This document shows positions 42,398 to 52,984 of a DNA stretch of 64,000 nt, piece after piece. The stretch lies in NCBI GenBank assembly GCA_027587225.1, contig JAPDDQ010000023.1, positions 49,785-113,784 on the forward strand, in the 5' to 3' direction. Origin of the DNA: Solirubrobacter taibaiensis (lineage in GTDB: Bacteria > Actinomycetota > Thermoleophilia > Solirubrobacterales > Solirubrobacteraceae). The notes beneath the pieces are model-generated. The model worked only from the letters and a program-made list of their open reading frames with translations, searched no databases and was not told where the DNA came from. Each line of letters opens with the position of its first letter. Positions within the stretch are counted from its first letter, which is position 1. Both the position numbers and the translations under genes were made by a program.

Positions 42398-42417
42398 ATA
42401 CCCCCCGGTGGTATACT
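42398..42417 (+). promoter_or_regulatory. Copper operon promoter with CsoR-like operator
   Basis: ATACCCCCCGGTGGTAT at 42398-42414 is a GC-tract dyad of the kind bound by CsoR copper repressors. TATACT at 42412-42417 overlaps its right arm and ends 6 bases before ATG 42424, so the transcript would be leaderless. No csoR gene is in the window. Confidence 0.55.
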
Positions 42418-42423
42418 GGTCGC

Positions 42424-42633
42424 ATGAGCGATCAGCTGACCTACCGCGTCGACGGCATGAACTGCAACCACTGCGTCGTGGCCGTGAGTGGCGAGGTCGG
42501 CCAGGTGGCCGGTGTGACGGACGTGGATGTCGATCTGGGCACCAAGCTCGTGCGCGTGAGCGGCGCGGGCCTGGATGATGCGGCGGTCGTGGCCGCGATC
42601 GATGAAGCCGGATACGACGCGGTGCCGGCATGA
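42424..42633 (+). CDS. copZ: CopZ-like copper chaperone (HMA domain)
   Basis: 69 residues forming one heavy-metal-associated domain. The Cu(I) site is GMNCNHC (MxCxxC) at about 12-18. It delivers copper in the cytosol to the CopA ATPase encoded two genes later. It is first in a tightly coupled operon (ATGA overlap with the next gene). Confidence 0.88.
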   Translation: MSDQLTYRVDGMNCNHCVVAVSGEVGQVAGVTDVDVDLGTKLVRVSGAGLDDAAVVAAIDEAGYDAVPA

Positions 42634-43405
42634 GTGCGCCGTTGAAGCTGGCCGGGTTCGCCGCGCTGCTCGTGCTGGTGTTCGGCGTCGCCGTCGCGGC
42701 CGGTGACGTGATCGGCCCGGATCGCCAGGGCTCGTCAGTACCCGAAGGGGGTATGGGTGAGCACGGCGCGGCGGTCGATCCGATCCGCGGCCTCTCGATC
42801 TCCGAGGGCGGCCTCTCGCTCGAGCTTCAGCAGACCTCGCCCGAGCTCGTGTTCACGATCGCCGAGGACGGCGAGTCCGTGCGCGAGTTCGAGGTCGAGC
42901 ACGAGCGGCGCATGCACTTGATCGTCGTGCGGCGCGATGGCTCCGGCTTCCAGCACCTGCACCCCGAGCTGGGTGAGGACGGCGCGTGGCGCACGCCGCT
43001 GACCGTGACCGAGCCGGGCGTGTACCGCGTGTTCGCGGACTTCAAGCACGACGGGACGGCCTACACGCTCGCGTCCGACCTGACCGTCGACGGTGCCGCC
43101 ACCTACGCGCCGTTCCCCGCGCCCACCACCGTCGATACGGTGGACGGGTATCGCGTTGAGCTCCGCGCGGACGGCGAGGAGCTGGCCTTCGACATCACGC
43201 GCGACGGGCAGCCGGTCGAGACCGAGCAGTACCTCGGCGCCGGCGGGCACCTCGTCGCGCTGCGCGAAGGCGACCTCGCGTTCCTGCACGTGCACCCGAA
43301 CGAGGGCGAGGTCGCGTTCGAGACCGACCTGGAACCCGACACGCGGTACCGCCTGTACCTCCAGTTCCAGCACGAAGGCGTCGTCCACACGGCGGAGTTC
43401 ACCCG

Positions 43406-43409
<4 letters not shown>
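42630..43409 (+). CDS. Membrane-anchored His-rich protein of the copper operon
   Basis: 259 residues. An N-terminal helix (LAGFAALLVLVFGVAVAAG) anchors or exports it. Two similar halves each carry a His-containing strand pair: MHLIVVRRDGSGFQHLHPELG at about 95-115 and GHLVALREGDLAFLHVHP at about 210-227. This looks like an internal duplication of a beta-sandwich. Its place between copZ and copA suggests it binds copper outside the membrane. Function is inferred from context only. Confidence 0.75.
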
Positions 43410-45566
<2,157 letters not shown>

Positions 45567-45574
<8 letters not shown>

Positions 45575-46109
45575 CAAGCGTCGCGTCAAGGTCTCGAAGT
45601 ACCTCTCCAAGCACCTCCGGCACGAGCCGGAGCGGCTGGGCCTGACGCTGGGGCCGGGCGGCTGGGTGGCCGTCGACGACCTCCTGCGGGCGTGCGCGGA
45701 CCGCAACTTCGCCGTGAGTGCCGAGGAGCTGCGCGAGGTCGTGGAGTCCAACGAGAAGCAGCGCTTCGCGTTCGACGAGACCGGCGCGATGATCCGTGCC
45801 AACCAGGGGCACAGCGTGAGCGTCGACCTCGAGTTGGTGCCCACCGCGCCGCCCGAGCTGCTGTTCCACGGCACGGGCGAGGGCTCGGTCGAATCGATCC
45901 TGCGCAGTGGGCTGGAGCGGCGCAACCGCCACCACGTGCACCTCTCCACGGACCAGGAGACCGCCCGCCGCGTCGGCATGCGGCACGGCAAGCCGGTCAT
46001 CTTCACGGTCGCCGCGGGCGAGATGGCCCGGGCCGGGCACGAGTTCCTCGTCAGCGCCAACGGCGTCTGGCTCGTGGACTCCGTGCCACCCGAATATCTG
46101 CACCGATGA
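45567..46109 (+). CDS. kptA: RNA 2'-phosphotransferase KptA/Tpt1
   Basis: 180 residues, the usual bacterial length. The family motifs are SKYLSKHLRHEPERLGL (catalytic Arg/His), IRANQGHS, LFHGTG, HVHLSTD and VGMRHGKPVIF. Relatives transfer an internal RNA 2'-phosphate to NAD, giving ADP-ribose 1'',2''-cyclic phosphate. Its natural RNA substrate in bacteria is unclear. It overlaps copA by 8 bases, so it is translated with the copper exporter. Confidence 0.88.
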
Positions 46110-46146
46110 ATTTGCGTGGCGGCGCTCGTCTAACGGAGCGATCGCC

Positions 46147-47319
46147 ATGAAACCCCTCCTCGCCCTCTCCCTGATCGCCCGCCTGCCGGTGGCCATGCTG
46201 AGCATCGGCCTGCTCGTCCACACCGAGCACGCGACCGGCACCTACGCCGCGGCGGGCCTCGTCGCCGGCGCGTTCGCCCTCGCCCAGGGCAGCGGCGGAC
46301 CGCTCCTCGGCCGCCTCGTCGACCGCCGCGGCCAGACGACGGTGCTCGTCGCCGCCGCCCTCGCGGCCGGCGTCGCCCTGGCCGCCACCGCCGCGCTGCC
46401 GAGCGACGCACCGCTCGGCGCCCGCATCGCCCTCGCGATCCTCGCGGGCGCCACGATGCCGCCGGTCGGCGCCGCCTTCCGCGCCCTGCTCCCCGGGCTG
46501 GTCACTCCGCACGCGGATCGGCGCGACGCAGCACTGCGGTCCGCGTACGCGACCGACGCGGCCGCGGTCGAGCTCACGTGGGTCGCCGGCCCGCCGGTCG
46601 TGCTCGCGCTCGGCGCGGCCGTGTCGACCGGGGCGGCGCTCGCGGCGGCCGGGGCGCTGCTCACGTTCTCGACGCTGGTGTTCGCCTCCTCGCCCGCCTC
46701 ACGGCACTGGCGGCCGGAGCGCGTCGAGCGCCGCCACGGCGCCCTGCGCGCACCCGGGATGCGGACGCTCGCCGCGGTCCTGCTCGCCGTCGGGCTCGTG
46801 TTCGGCGCCGTGGAAGTCGCGGTCACCGCGTCGGCCGACGCGTTCGGCACGGCCGGAGCGGCCGGGCCATTGCTCGGCCTGTGGGGCATCGGCTCCCTGA
46901 TCGGCGGCCTCGTCGCCGCCAAGCTCGGCGGCGGCGCTCGCACCGGCGCCGGCCTCGTCGTGCTGCTCGCCGCGCTCGGCGTCACCCATGGCGCGCTCGC
47001 GCTCGCCGCGAACCCGGTGATGCTCGGCGCGCTCGTCACCGTGGCCGGGGCGACGATCGCGCCCACGTTCGCCACGGTCTACACGATGGTCGACGCGGTC
47101 GCCCCGAAGGGCGCCGCCACCGAGGCATTCGCGTGGCTCGCCACCACCACCGCCGTCGGCGCTTCCGGCGGCGCGGCCGTCTCCGGTGCGCTCACTGATT
47201 TCGCGGGCGCGCCGGCCGCGTTCGTCGTCGCCGGCGCCGCGGCAGCGGTCGCGGCGCTCGTCGCCGTCACCCGTGGGCGTACGCTCCCGGGCGGCGTCCC
47301 TGCTGTTGCCCCTGCATGA
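46147..47319 (+). CDS. MFS transporter
   Basis: 390 residues with about 12 helices, Ala/Gly/Val-rich. Loops such as GRLVDRRGQT after helix 2 and SASRHWRPERVERRHGAL between the two halves fit the MFS. No substrate motif is recognisable. ATG 46147 starts helix 1 directly. It follows kptA after 37 bases and may or may not be in the copper operon. Confidence 0.78.
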   Translation: MKPLLALSLIARLPVAMLSIGLLVHTEHATGTYAAAGLVAGAFALAQGSGGPLLGRLVDRRGQTTVLVAAALAAGVALAATAALPSDAPLGARIALAILAGATMPPVGAAFRALLPGLVTPHADRRDAALRSAYATDAAAVELTWVAGPPVVLALGAAVSTGAALAAAGALLTFSTLVFASSPASRHWRPERVERRHGALRAPGMRTLAAVLLAVGLVFGAVEVAVTASADAFGTAGAAGPLLGLWGIGSLIGGLVAAKLGGGARTGAGLVVLLAALGVTHGALALAANPVMLGALVTVAGATIAPTFATVYTMVDAVAPKGAATEAFAWLATTTAVGASGGAAVSGALTDFAGAPAAFVVAGAAAAVAALVAVTRGRTLPGGVPAVAPA

Positions 47320-47338
47320 CCCCGAGAAGAGGAGCTCC

Positions 47339-47713
47339 ATGACCGATGTCACCGGCGTCGACTTCGTCGCCATCATGACCAAGGACCACGATGCCGCCGT
47401 CAAGTTCTACGGCGAGACGCTCGGTCTCCCGTTCCTGAAGCAGTGGGGCAACATGCCCGGCTCGGAGTTCCAGGCCGGCAACCTCACGCTCGCCATCATG
47501 CAACCCGACGCGTTCGGGTTCGAGTGGTCGCCGAGCAGCACGATGATCGCGCTGCAGGTCGACGACGTCGCCGCCACGCGCGCACGGCTCGAAGCCGCCG
47601 GCGTGGAGTTCCGTGGCGAGATCCTCGACTCCGGCGTCTGCCACCAGTCGTTCTTCGCCGACCCGGACGGCAACCCGCTGAACCTCCACCACCGCTACGC
47701 GCCTAAGGAGTAA
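47339..47713 (+). CDS. VOC-superfamily (glyoxalase/bleomycin-resistance-like) protein
   Basis: 124 residues with two beta-alpha-beta-beta-beta units (VDFVAIMTKDHDAAVKFYGETLGLP and SSTMIALQVDDVAATRARLEAAGVEF). It ends with the typical ADPDGNPLNLHH. Metal ligands could be the early Asp/His region and the late His pair. AGGAG lies 6 bases before ATG 47339. It may be a lyase or a resistance or binding protein. It overlaps the convergent fdhD by 11 bases. Confidence 0.82.
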   Translation: MTDVTGVDFVAIMTKDHDAAVKFYGETLGLPFLKQWGNMPGSEFQAGNLTLAIMQPDAFGFEWSPSSTMIALQVDDVAATRARLEAAGVEFRGEILDSGVCHQSFFADPDGNPLNLHHRYAPKE

Positions 47714-48449
47714 CCCGTTCGTCGCCCGTGTAGACGTTCACGCCGCCGTGCCGCGCGAAGCCCGCGAGGGTGAGCCCGCGGTCGGCGGCGAGTGAGATCG
47801 CGAGCGAGGTCGGCGCGCCGACGCCGACGAGGATCGGCGCCCCGGCCACGACCGCCTTCTGCACGAGCTCGAACGAGAGCCGCCCACTCACGCACAGCAC
47901 GCTGCCGTGCAGGGGGAGCGCGCCCTCGAGCAGCGCGCGCCCGATCACCTTGTCCATCGCGTTGTGGCGCCCGACGTCCTCGCGCACGCACAGCAGCTCG
48001 CCGTCCGGCGTGAAGCGCCCCGTGGCGTGCAGCCCGCCCGTGCGCTCGAAGCCCGGCTGACGCAGGCGCTCGGGCAGGTCGGCGAGCAACGCCCGGGTGA
48101 TGCGCAGCCCCGGGGGGAGCGCGGGAGCGTGGACCGCGACCTCCTCCAGCGCGCCCTTGCCACACACCCCGCAGGAGGACGTGGTGTAGAACGACCGCGC
48201 GGACGGGTCGCGCGTCAGCGGCCCCGTCACCTCGACCGTGTTGGCCGCGAGGTCCTCCGTGAGCCCGGCCGCGCGCGGCCCATCGATCAGGCCCTCGCCC
48301 CACAGGAACCCGAGCGCGAGCTCCTCGTCGTGGCCGGGGGTGCGCATGGTCACGGCGAGCGGCGCACCGTCCACGCGGATCTCCAGCGGCTCCTCGATCG
48401 CGACCTCGTCGGAGATCCCGTCGTGCTCCACCGGGCGGGTCAGGCTCAT
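47703..48449 (-). CDS. fdhD: Formate dehydrogenase accessory sulfurtransferase FdhD
   Basis: 248 residues. The catalytic Cys pair lies in SSCGVCGKGALEEV at about 92-105. GRHNAMDKVIGRAL and GAPILVGVGAPTSLAISLA are conserved late motifs. It transfers sulfur from a Cys desulfurase to the molybdenum cofactor of formate dehydrogenase. No formate dehydrogenase gene is in the window. It overlaps the upstream tetR by ATGA. Confidence 0.9.
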   Translation of the reverse strand: MSLTRPVEHDGISDEVAIEEPLEIRVDGAPLAVTMRTPGHDEELALGFLWGEGLIDGPRAAGLTEDLAANTVEVTGPLTRDPSARSFYTTSSCGVCGKGALEEVAVHAPALPPGLRITRALLADLPERLRQPGFERTGGLHATGRFTPDGELLCVREDVGRHNAMDKVIGRALLEGALPLHGSVLCVSGRLSFELVQKAVVAGAPILVGVGAPTSLAISLAADRGLTLAGFARHGGVNVYTGDERVTP

Positions 48450-48982
48450 GGCCGAAGCCCTTCGAGCAGCGCGGCGAGGATCCTGCGGGCGGCGTCCTCG
48501 CCCCCGAGCCGGACCAGCGCCCCGTTGGCCACGAGCAGCGCGCCGAGATCGTCGCGCCCGAACGGCGCCCCACCGCCCGATCGCGCCGCATCGAGCAGGC
48601 CCGCGCCCTCGTCCAGCGCGCGGTCGCAGACCGCCGCCAGCTCGGGGGAGCCCGGATGGCTGCGGGCGATCGCGTCGCTGAGCGCCGGATCGGCGATCTG
48701 CATCTCCAGCAGCCCGGTGAAGTACTGGACGACGCGTTGCCACGGGTCGTCTACCGCGAGGGCCGCGCGGGAGATGCCGTCCACGTTCGCTCCCGCCAGC
48801 TCAGGGATGACGGCGTCGATCAGTGCCTCGCGGGAGCCGACGCGGTTGTAGAGCGTCCCGACGCTCACCCCGGCCCGCCGAGCGATCTCCTCCAGCGGAG
48901 CCTCGAGGCCGCGCTCACGGAACACTTCGAGCGCCGCGGCCTTGACGCGGTCGAGATTGCGTTGGGCATCAGCACGGAGCAC
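48446..48982 (-). CDS. TetR-family regulator
   Basis: 178 residues if started at GTG 48982 (RADAQRNLDRVKAAALEVFRERGLEAPLEEIARRAGVSVGTLYNRVGSREALIDAV is the HTH). ATG 49033 would add 17 residues but would place both operators inside the gene. The ligand domain ends LLEGLRP. It is divergent from an atypical SDR and sits upstream of fdhD. Two palindromic operators lie between the divergent genes. Confidence 0.83.
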   Translation of the reverse strand: MLRADAQRNLDRVKAAALEVFRERGLEAPLEEIARRAGVSVGTLYNRVGSREALIDAVIPELAGANVDGISRAALAVDDPWQRVVQYFTGLLEMQIADPALSDAIARSHPGSPELAAVCDRALDEGAGLLDAARSGGGAPFGRDDLGALLVANGALVRLGGEDAARRILAALLEGLRP

Positions 48983-49038
48983 GAAGTTGAGGATAGCCTC
49001 AAGTTCTCTGCTACAAGTTGAGGCATGTCTCAAGTTAT
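48983..49038. promoter_or_regulatory. Tandem TetR operators
   Basis: Site 1: GAAGTTGAGG-ATAG-CCTCAAGTTC at 48983-49006, arms with one mismatch. Site 2: AAGTTGAGG-CATG-TCTCAAGTT at 49015-49036 uses the same half-sites and includes the ATG of the SDR at 49025. The shared AAGTTGAG/CTCAAGTT half-sites mark a regulator-specific sequence, most likely bound by the adjacent TetR. Confidence 0.65.
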
Positions 49039-49729
49039 TGCCGTGTTCGGTGCCGGGCCCGCTCTCGGCGCGTCCGTCGCGCGTCGTTTCGGCCGCGAGG
49101 GCTACCGCGTCGCGCTCGTCGCCCGGCGCCTCGCTCCGCTCGAAACGCTGGTGGAGGAGCTGTCCCGCGACGGCATCGAGGCGGCGGCGTTCAGCGCCGA
49201 CCTCACCGACCAGGCGGCCGCTCTCGCTGCCGTCGAGGCGATCCGCGCGCGCTTCGGCCGGATCGACACGCTCTACTACGCGCCGGCCGGTGACACCGGG
49301 TTCGTGCCGGCGCGGGAGCTACGCGCGGACACGGTCCGATCGCTCATGGAGCTGTACACGCTGACGCCGATCGAGCTCGTCCACGCCGTCCTGCCCGAGC
49401 TGATCGAGCGCGGCAGCGGCGCGATCGTGGTCGGGCACGGCTCGAGCGCCGTGCACCCGATACCGGGGCTGAGCGGGCCGGGCCCCGTCATGTCCGCGAC
49501 CCGCAACTACCTCTACAGCCTCAACGGCGAGCTCGCGGGCACGGGCGTCTACGTCGGCACACTCGCCATCGGGGCGATGATCGCGCGCAGCGCCCCGCAC
49601 ACCGCGTGGACGTCCGGCGCGCTGGACCTGGGCGACGCGGAGTTCCCGGTCGTCGAGCCCGATGCGCTCGCCGACCTCGTCTGGGACCTCGTGACCCAGC
49701 GCGACCGCGTGGAGGTTCTGCACCCGTAG
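49025..49729 (+). CDS. Atypical short-chain dehydrogenase lacking the YxxxK pair
   Basis: 234 residues. The N-terminal cofactor motif is intact (IAVFGAGPALGASVARRFG, then ALVARR suggesting NADP). At the active site the sequence is SATRNYLYSLNGEL after VVGHGSSAVH: the usual Tyr is Met and the Lys is Arg. It may have lost or changed catalysis. It is divergent from a TetR gene whose operator overlaps its start codon, so it is tightly repressed. Confidence 0.78.
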   Translation: MSQVIAVFGAGPALGASVARRFGREGYRVALVARRLAPLETLVEELSRDGIEAAAFSADLTDQAAALAAVEAIRARFGRIDTLYYAPAGDTGFVPARELRADTVRSLMELYTLTPIELVHAVLPELIERGSGAIVVGHGSSAVHPIPGLSGPGPVMSATRNYLYSLNGELAGTGVYVGTLAIGAMIARSAPHTAWTSGALDLGDAEFPVVEPDALADLVWDLVTQRDRVEVLHP

Positions 49730-49741
49730 TCGCGTGCCCTG

Positions 49742-49747
49742 TAGGTT
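49742..49747 (+). promoter_or_regulatory. TAGGTT -10-like element, leaderless spacing
   Basis: TAGGTT followed by 6 bases and ATG 49754, the same hexamer and spacing as before 20712. Confidence 0.4.
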
Positions 49748-49753
49748 CCGCGA

Positions 49754-50137
49754 ATGGTGCTTTTCTGGCTCGTCGGGATGGTGATCGGCGCGCTGTCCAC
49801 CGCCGCCGGCCAGGCCGAGCAGGAGCGCTCCTTCTGGAGCAAACGGCTGATCGCCTGGCTCGCGGCGGTGATCGCCGCATTCGTGGCGTTCGCGATCAGC
49901 GTGCACGAACCCGACGTCCCGACCGGCTACTACGTCACCGGCCTGTTCTACGCCGTCGTCTTCGCTGTCCTCCCCGTGCTGGCCTTCTACGCCATCGGGC
50001 ACAAGGCCCGCGGCTGGATCGCCACCGTCGCGTGCCTCGTGCTGCTGTGTCCGCTCGGCGCCTATCTGATCTTCGCGATGTTCACGATCGTGGACGTCGT
50101 GGCGTGCGGCCCGGACGCCTACGAGTGCCCGTTCTGA
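49754..50137 (+). CDS. Small membrane protein with four helices
   Basis: 127 residues with hydrophobic segments at about 3-18, 32-50, 62-82 and 88-112, and a Cys near each end of the last loop (CGPDAYECPF). I do not recognise a family. TAGGTT at leaderless distance supports the start. It ends directly against the convergent gene at 50138. Confidence 0.6.
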   Translation: MVLFWLVGMVIGALSTAAGQAEQERSFWSKRLIAWLAAVIAAFVAFAISVHEPDVPTGYYVTGLFYAVVFAVLPVLAFYAIGHKARGWIATVACLVLLCPLGAYLIFAMFTIVDVVACGPDAYECPF

Positions 50138-51082
50138 TCACCACGCGCCGTCGTTGACCTTGTGCGGGTCGAGCTCGTCGACGCTCTTGACGGCGCCGAG
50201 CGTCTTCGACGCGGGGAGGTCCTTCAAGTGCTCGTCGTAGAGGCCGAACCACGGGTAGCCGTGCGCCTGGTAGGCATCGGCCGTGACGGGTGACGGCGGC
50301 ACGGGCTCGCCGGTGATCTCCCGCCAGGTCTCGCTGTTGACGATGTGCACGAAGCAGCGGCCGAACGCGTCGGTGTCCCACGCGTCGATGCCGAACGGGT
50401 CCGGATAGAGCTTCTGGACCATGCGGCCGCCGGCGCCGAGGCCCATCTCCGTGGCGGCGCGCCCGCGCGGCGCGCCCCCGAACCCCGCGGCGGAGGCGGG
50501 GGCGGCGGCGGCGACCGCGTCGACGCTCTCCATGTACTCCATCGGCGGCGGCTCCGGGAACCGGTCCGGCTTGGGCTCGAAGCTCACGAGCTGGATGCCG
50601 CCGAAGCGCTCCTCGCCGGTGACCTGGCCCTCGACGGTGTAGCCCTGCCCGAGCGGCATCGCGACGAACTGGCGGATCATCCCGTCACCGGCGTTGATGC
50701 CATCCAGCCACGGCTGCTGCGGCGCCACGAGGTAGTTCTGCTCTTGACCGTCCAGGTCCATGGTGAACGGCTTGCCGGTGAGCGCGTCGACCTTGCCGAC
50801 GCCGACCTTGACCGCGTTCGGCTTGTGGTAGGCGCCGTCGAAGCGCATCCACAGCGCCTCGCGCTGGTACATGGGGATCATCACGCCGCCGTGCTCGCGC
50901 CACTGCGCCGGCACGCGGTCGCGGTGGTCCTGGATGCGGGCGACCGGGAAGCGGCCGAGGCCCGCCGGTAGCGGGTAGGTGCGCCCGTCGTCGGGGATCC
51001 GCAGCGTCCGCATGAACGAGACGGAGAAACGCGGGCCGATCTTGAGTGTGTCGTCGCGGACTTCAACGTCGATTCGAGGCAT
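50138..51082 (-). CDS. Conserved hypothetical protein under XRE-type control
   Basis: 314 residues, no signal peptide or membrane helix. The opening VEVRDDTLKIGPRFSVSFMRTLRIPDDGRTYPLPAGLGRFP and a middle MYQREALWMRFDG look like a conserved family that I recall without a function. A Gly/Ala/Pro-rich linker lies at about 185-210; the end is rich in Trp and Tyr. Its -10 (TATAGT) lies in one arm of the perfect dyad upstream, shared with a divergent XRE-like gene. It may be a stress or stationary-phase protein, but nothing proves it. Confidence 0.68.
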   Translation of the reverse strand: MPRIDVEVRDDTLKIGPRFSVSFMRTLRIPDDGRTYPLPAGLGRFPVARIQDHRDRVPAQWREHGGVMIPMYQREALWMRFDGAYHKPNAVKVGVGKVDALTGKPFTMDLDGQEQNYLVAPQQPWLDGINAGDGMIRQFVAMPLGQGYTVEGQVTGEERFGGIQLVSFEPKPDRFPEPPPMEYMESVDAVAAAAPASAAGFGGAPRGRAATEMGLGAGGRMVQKLYPDPFGIDAWDTDAFGRCFVHIVNSETWREITGEPVPPSPVTADAYQAHGYPWFGLYDEHLKDLPASKTLGAVKSVDELDPHKVNDGAW

Positions 51083-51093
51083 CAGGGGATCGA

Positions 51094-51121
51094 CTATAGC
51101 ATCAAGTACATGATGCTATAG
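51094..51121. promoter_or_regulatory. Perfect 28-base dyad holding two divergent -10 elements
   Basis: CTATAGCATCA (51094-51104) and TGATGCTATAG (51111-51121) are exact inverted arms around AGTACA. Each outer end forms TATAGT: 51117-51122 on the plus strand, 9 bases before TTG 51132, and 51098-51093 on the minus strand, 10 bases before ATG 51082. A bound regulator would cover both promoters. The adjacent XRE-like protein is the obvious ligand. Confidence 0.75.
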
Positions 51122-51131
51122 TTCTGCCGCG

Positions 51132-51539
51132 TTGGCCCGCTATCCGATCGACCGCTACGAGCACCCCGAGCTCCCCGCCGCGCTGCGGTATCTGCGGACG
51201 CGGGCGGGACTCTCGAGGGCCCAGGTCGTGGTGCGCGCCGACGGGCAGCTGTCCGCCGTCTACCTCGCCCAGTGCGAGGCGGATCCGCCACGAAGGACCC
51301 CGTCGAAGGCCAAGCTGGACGTGATGCTCGCGGCGCTGGGTTCGAACCGCGCCGAGTTCGAGGCGCTGCTCGCGGAGCGGCCGTGGGTGCGGCGGGTGGC
51401 GGAGGGCACGGAATGGGACACCACGCCGGCCGCCGTCTGGGACCGGGGGCGCGACGAGCTGCTGGCGCTCTACGACCAGGCCTCCGACGCCGAACGCGCC
51501 GAGTTGCTCGCCTTCGCCCGCCGGGCGCGCAGAGCTTAG
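51132..51539 (+). CDS. XRE-like helix-turn-helix regulator
   Basis: 135 residues starting at TTG 51132. The HTH covers about 12-65: LPAALRYLRTRAGLSRAQVVVRADGQLSAVYLAQCEADPPRRTPSKAKLDVMLAALG. The C-terminal half is helical and acidic/basic and could dimerise. There is no in-frame ATG upstream. It is divergent from the gene at 50138 across the 28-base dyad and probably represses both itself and that gene. Confidence 0.72.
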   Translation: MARYPIDRYEHPELPAALRYLRTRAGLSRAQVVVRADGQLSAVYLAQCEADPPRRTPSKAKLDVMLAALGSNRAEFEALLAERPWVRRVAEGTEWDTTPAAVWDRGRDELLALYDQASDAERAELLAFARRARRA

Positions 51540-51568
51540 GTTCATGTTCACCTCATACGGTGCACGGC

Positions 51569-51937
51569 GTGAAGCTCTTCGCCCTGACCGCTGCCGTCCT
51601 CTGTGCCATCGCCCTCACCGGCTGTGGGGAGGAGGCGGCCGAGATCCGCGACGGTGTCAACCAGGTCCAGGACGGCGTCGACGACGCCCAGCGGCTGCGG
51701 GAGGCCGTCCGGGACTTCGACGTCACCGGCGCCGAGCAGCGTGTCCGTGAGGCGGTCGGCGACGGGCAGCCGGTCAAGGACGTCTCCTGCCCCGTCCGGC
51801 CGCGGATCAACTGGGAGCTCGCGGCCGTGGAGATCGAATGCAGCGCCGTGCTGGACAACGGCGGCCAGGTCACGGTCCCGGTGCGCTACGTCCCCGGCGA
51901 GGGCTTCTCCACCGGCCGGGTCGAAGCCGCCGGCTAG
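51569..51937 (+). CDS. Lipoprotein with DUF4333-like domain
   Basis: 122 residues from GTG 51569. The signal and lipobox are KLFALTAAVLCAIALTGCG, with the lipidated Cys at about 18. A helical acidic region (about 20-65) precedes a small beta domain with a Cys pair (VSCPVRPRINWELAAVEIECSAV), like the DUF4333 lipoproteins of actinobacteria. It would sit on the outer face of the membrane. Its stop overlaps the convergent gene by 4 bases. Confidence 0.72.
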   Translation: MKLFALTAAVLCAIALTGCGEEAAEIRDGVNQVQDGVDDAQRLREAVRDFDVTGAEQRVREAVGDGQPVKDVSCPVRPRINWELAAVEIECSAVLDNGGQVTVPVRYVPGEGFSTGRVEAAG

Positions 51938-52776
51938 CCCCAGCTCTGCTGGTAGGTGGTGACCTTCTGCTTCCAGTCGGCGACGACGCTGGCCGGCACG
52001 TCGACCAGTTCGGCGAGGCTGCCCTTGTCGTAATGGGCGGTGATGAAGACGCGGTCCTCGTCGATGTCGATGATGCCGCGCTCGATCCCGCCCGAATTCT
52101 TCTTGTGCCCGCCGGAGATCAGGAACTCGAAGTAGGGCGTCTTGTCCATCTGGTCCTTCGGCTCGAGAAAGTCGATCGTCTTGCCGTCGACGAGCGCCAC
52201 CGGCTTCGGCAGCTTCCCGTGCTTGTTCCCGTGCGCGGCGGTTGAGCGGCCACTGCCCGCGATCTGGACGGGGCAGTTGAGCAGCTCGGCCTCCAGCGCC
52301 GGCGCCTCCGTGTCGTTGAACCGCGTCCACGGCACCGCCGTGATCTTCCCGTCGGTCTGGACGGCGGCCTTGAGGATCTCCCAGCGCCCGCGCTTGGACG
52401 GACCTTCGGGCGCGCCCCCGGGTGCGACCTCCTTGGCAACGGCCTTGTAGAAGTCGAGGGTCGTGGCGTATTCGCCCTTGAGGTCCTTGTGGACCACCCA
52501 CTCCTGCGCGCGGGCCGTGATCTGGGCCAGCACCTCCGCGTCGTAGGCGTCCCGGATGTCGTCCGGGACGGCCGGAACCTTCGCCTTGTGGCTGACGGTC
52601 GGCGGCTTCTGGTCGCCGATCTTGACCTTGCGCTGGAGCGTCGCGGCCACGGCCTGGTTGCCCGCCGTCTGCTGCATGGCCAGCACGCGCTGCACCTCCG
52701 TCGGCGGCGCGGGCTCCTCCGTTCCCGCGGGTTCGTGCTCATCCTCGCGGCGCCGCTTCGCGCTCCTCAAAGGCAT
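51934..52776 (-). CDS. Protein with eCIS-cargo-type leader motif; C-terminal domain unknown
   Basis: 280 residues. A charged, Pro-rich stretch (1-28) precedes the motif VLAMQQTAGNQAVAATLQR at 31-49. Motifs of the form QxxAGNxAVxxxLQR are known from DUF4157 and other proteins loaded by extracellular contractile injection systems. Residues 60-280 match no family I recognise; the end has GGHKKNSGGIERGIIDIDEDRVFITAHYDKG. ATG 52776 is chosen over TTG 52812. The protein at 54121 carries the same motif. No injection-system structural gene is in the window. Confidence 0.65.
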   Translation of the reverse strand: MPLRSAKRRREDEHEPAGTEEPAPPTEVQRVLAMQQTAGNQAVAATLQRKVKIGDQKPPTVSHKAKVPAVPDDIRDAYDAEVLAQITARAQEWVVHKDLKGEYATTLDFYKAVAKEVAPGGAPEGPSKRGRWEILKAAVQTDGKITAVPWTRFNDTEAPALEAELLNCPVQIAGSGRSTAAHGNKHGKLPKPVALVDGKTIDFLEPKDQMDKTPYFEFLISGGHKKNSGGIERGIIDIDEDRVFITAHYDKGSLAELVDVPASVVADWKQKVTTYQQSWG

Positions 52777-52984
52777 GGCCTCGACTATTCCAACGCGGCC
52801 GAATGCCTTCAAGGCCGCGGACTAGAGCATCAGCGGGCTGGTTTCAGGTGCGTGGGGTCACCGCGGGCGCACCGCCTGTCGCCGGGAGGCACGTTGGAGC
52901 GGGCCGACGGTCACGACGTCGAGCGTGAGGCGGGCCCGCGCCACGGCGTCGTAGGGTGGGCGGTTCACTTCGGGGAGGTTCGGA

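Noticed and set aside
48983..49033. TetR start at ATG 49033
   Set aside because: It would put both operators inside the coding sequence and adds residues unlike TetR N-termini; GTG 48982 is the better start.
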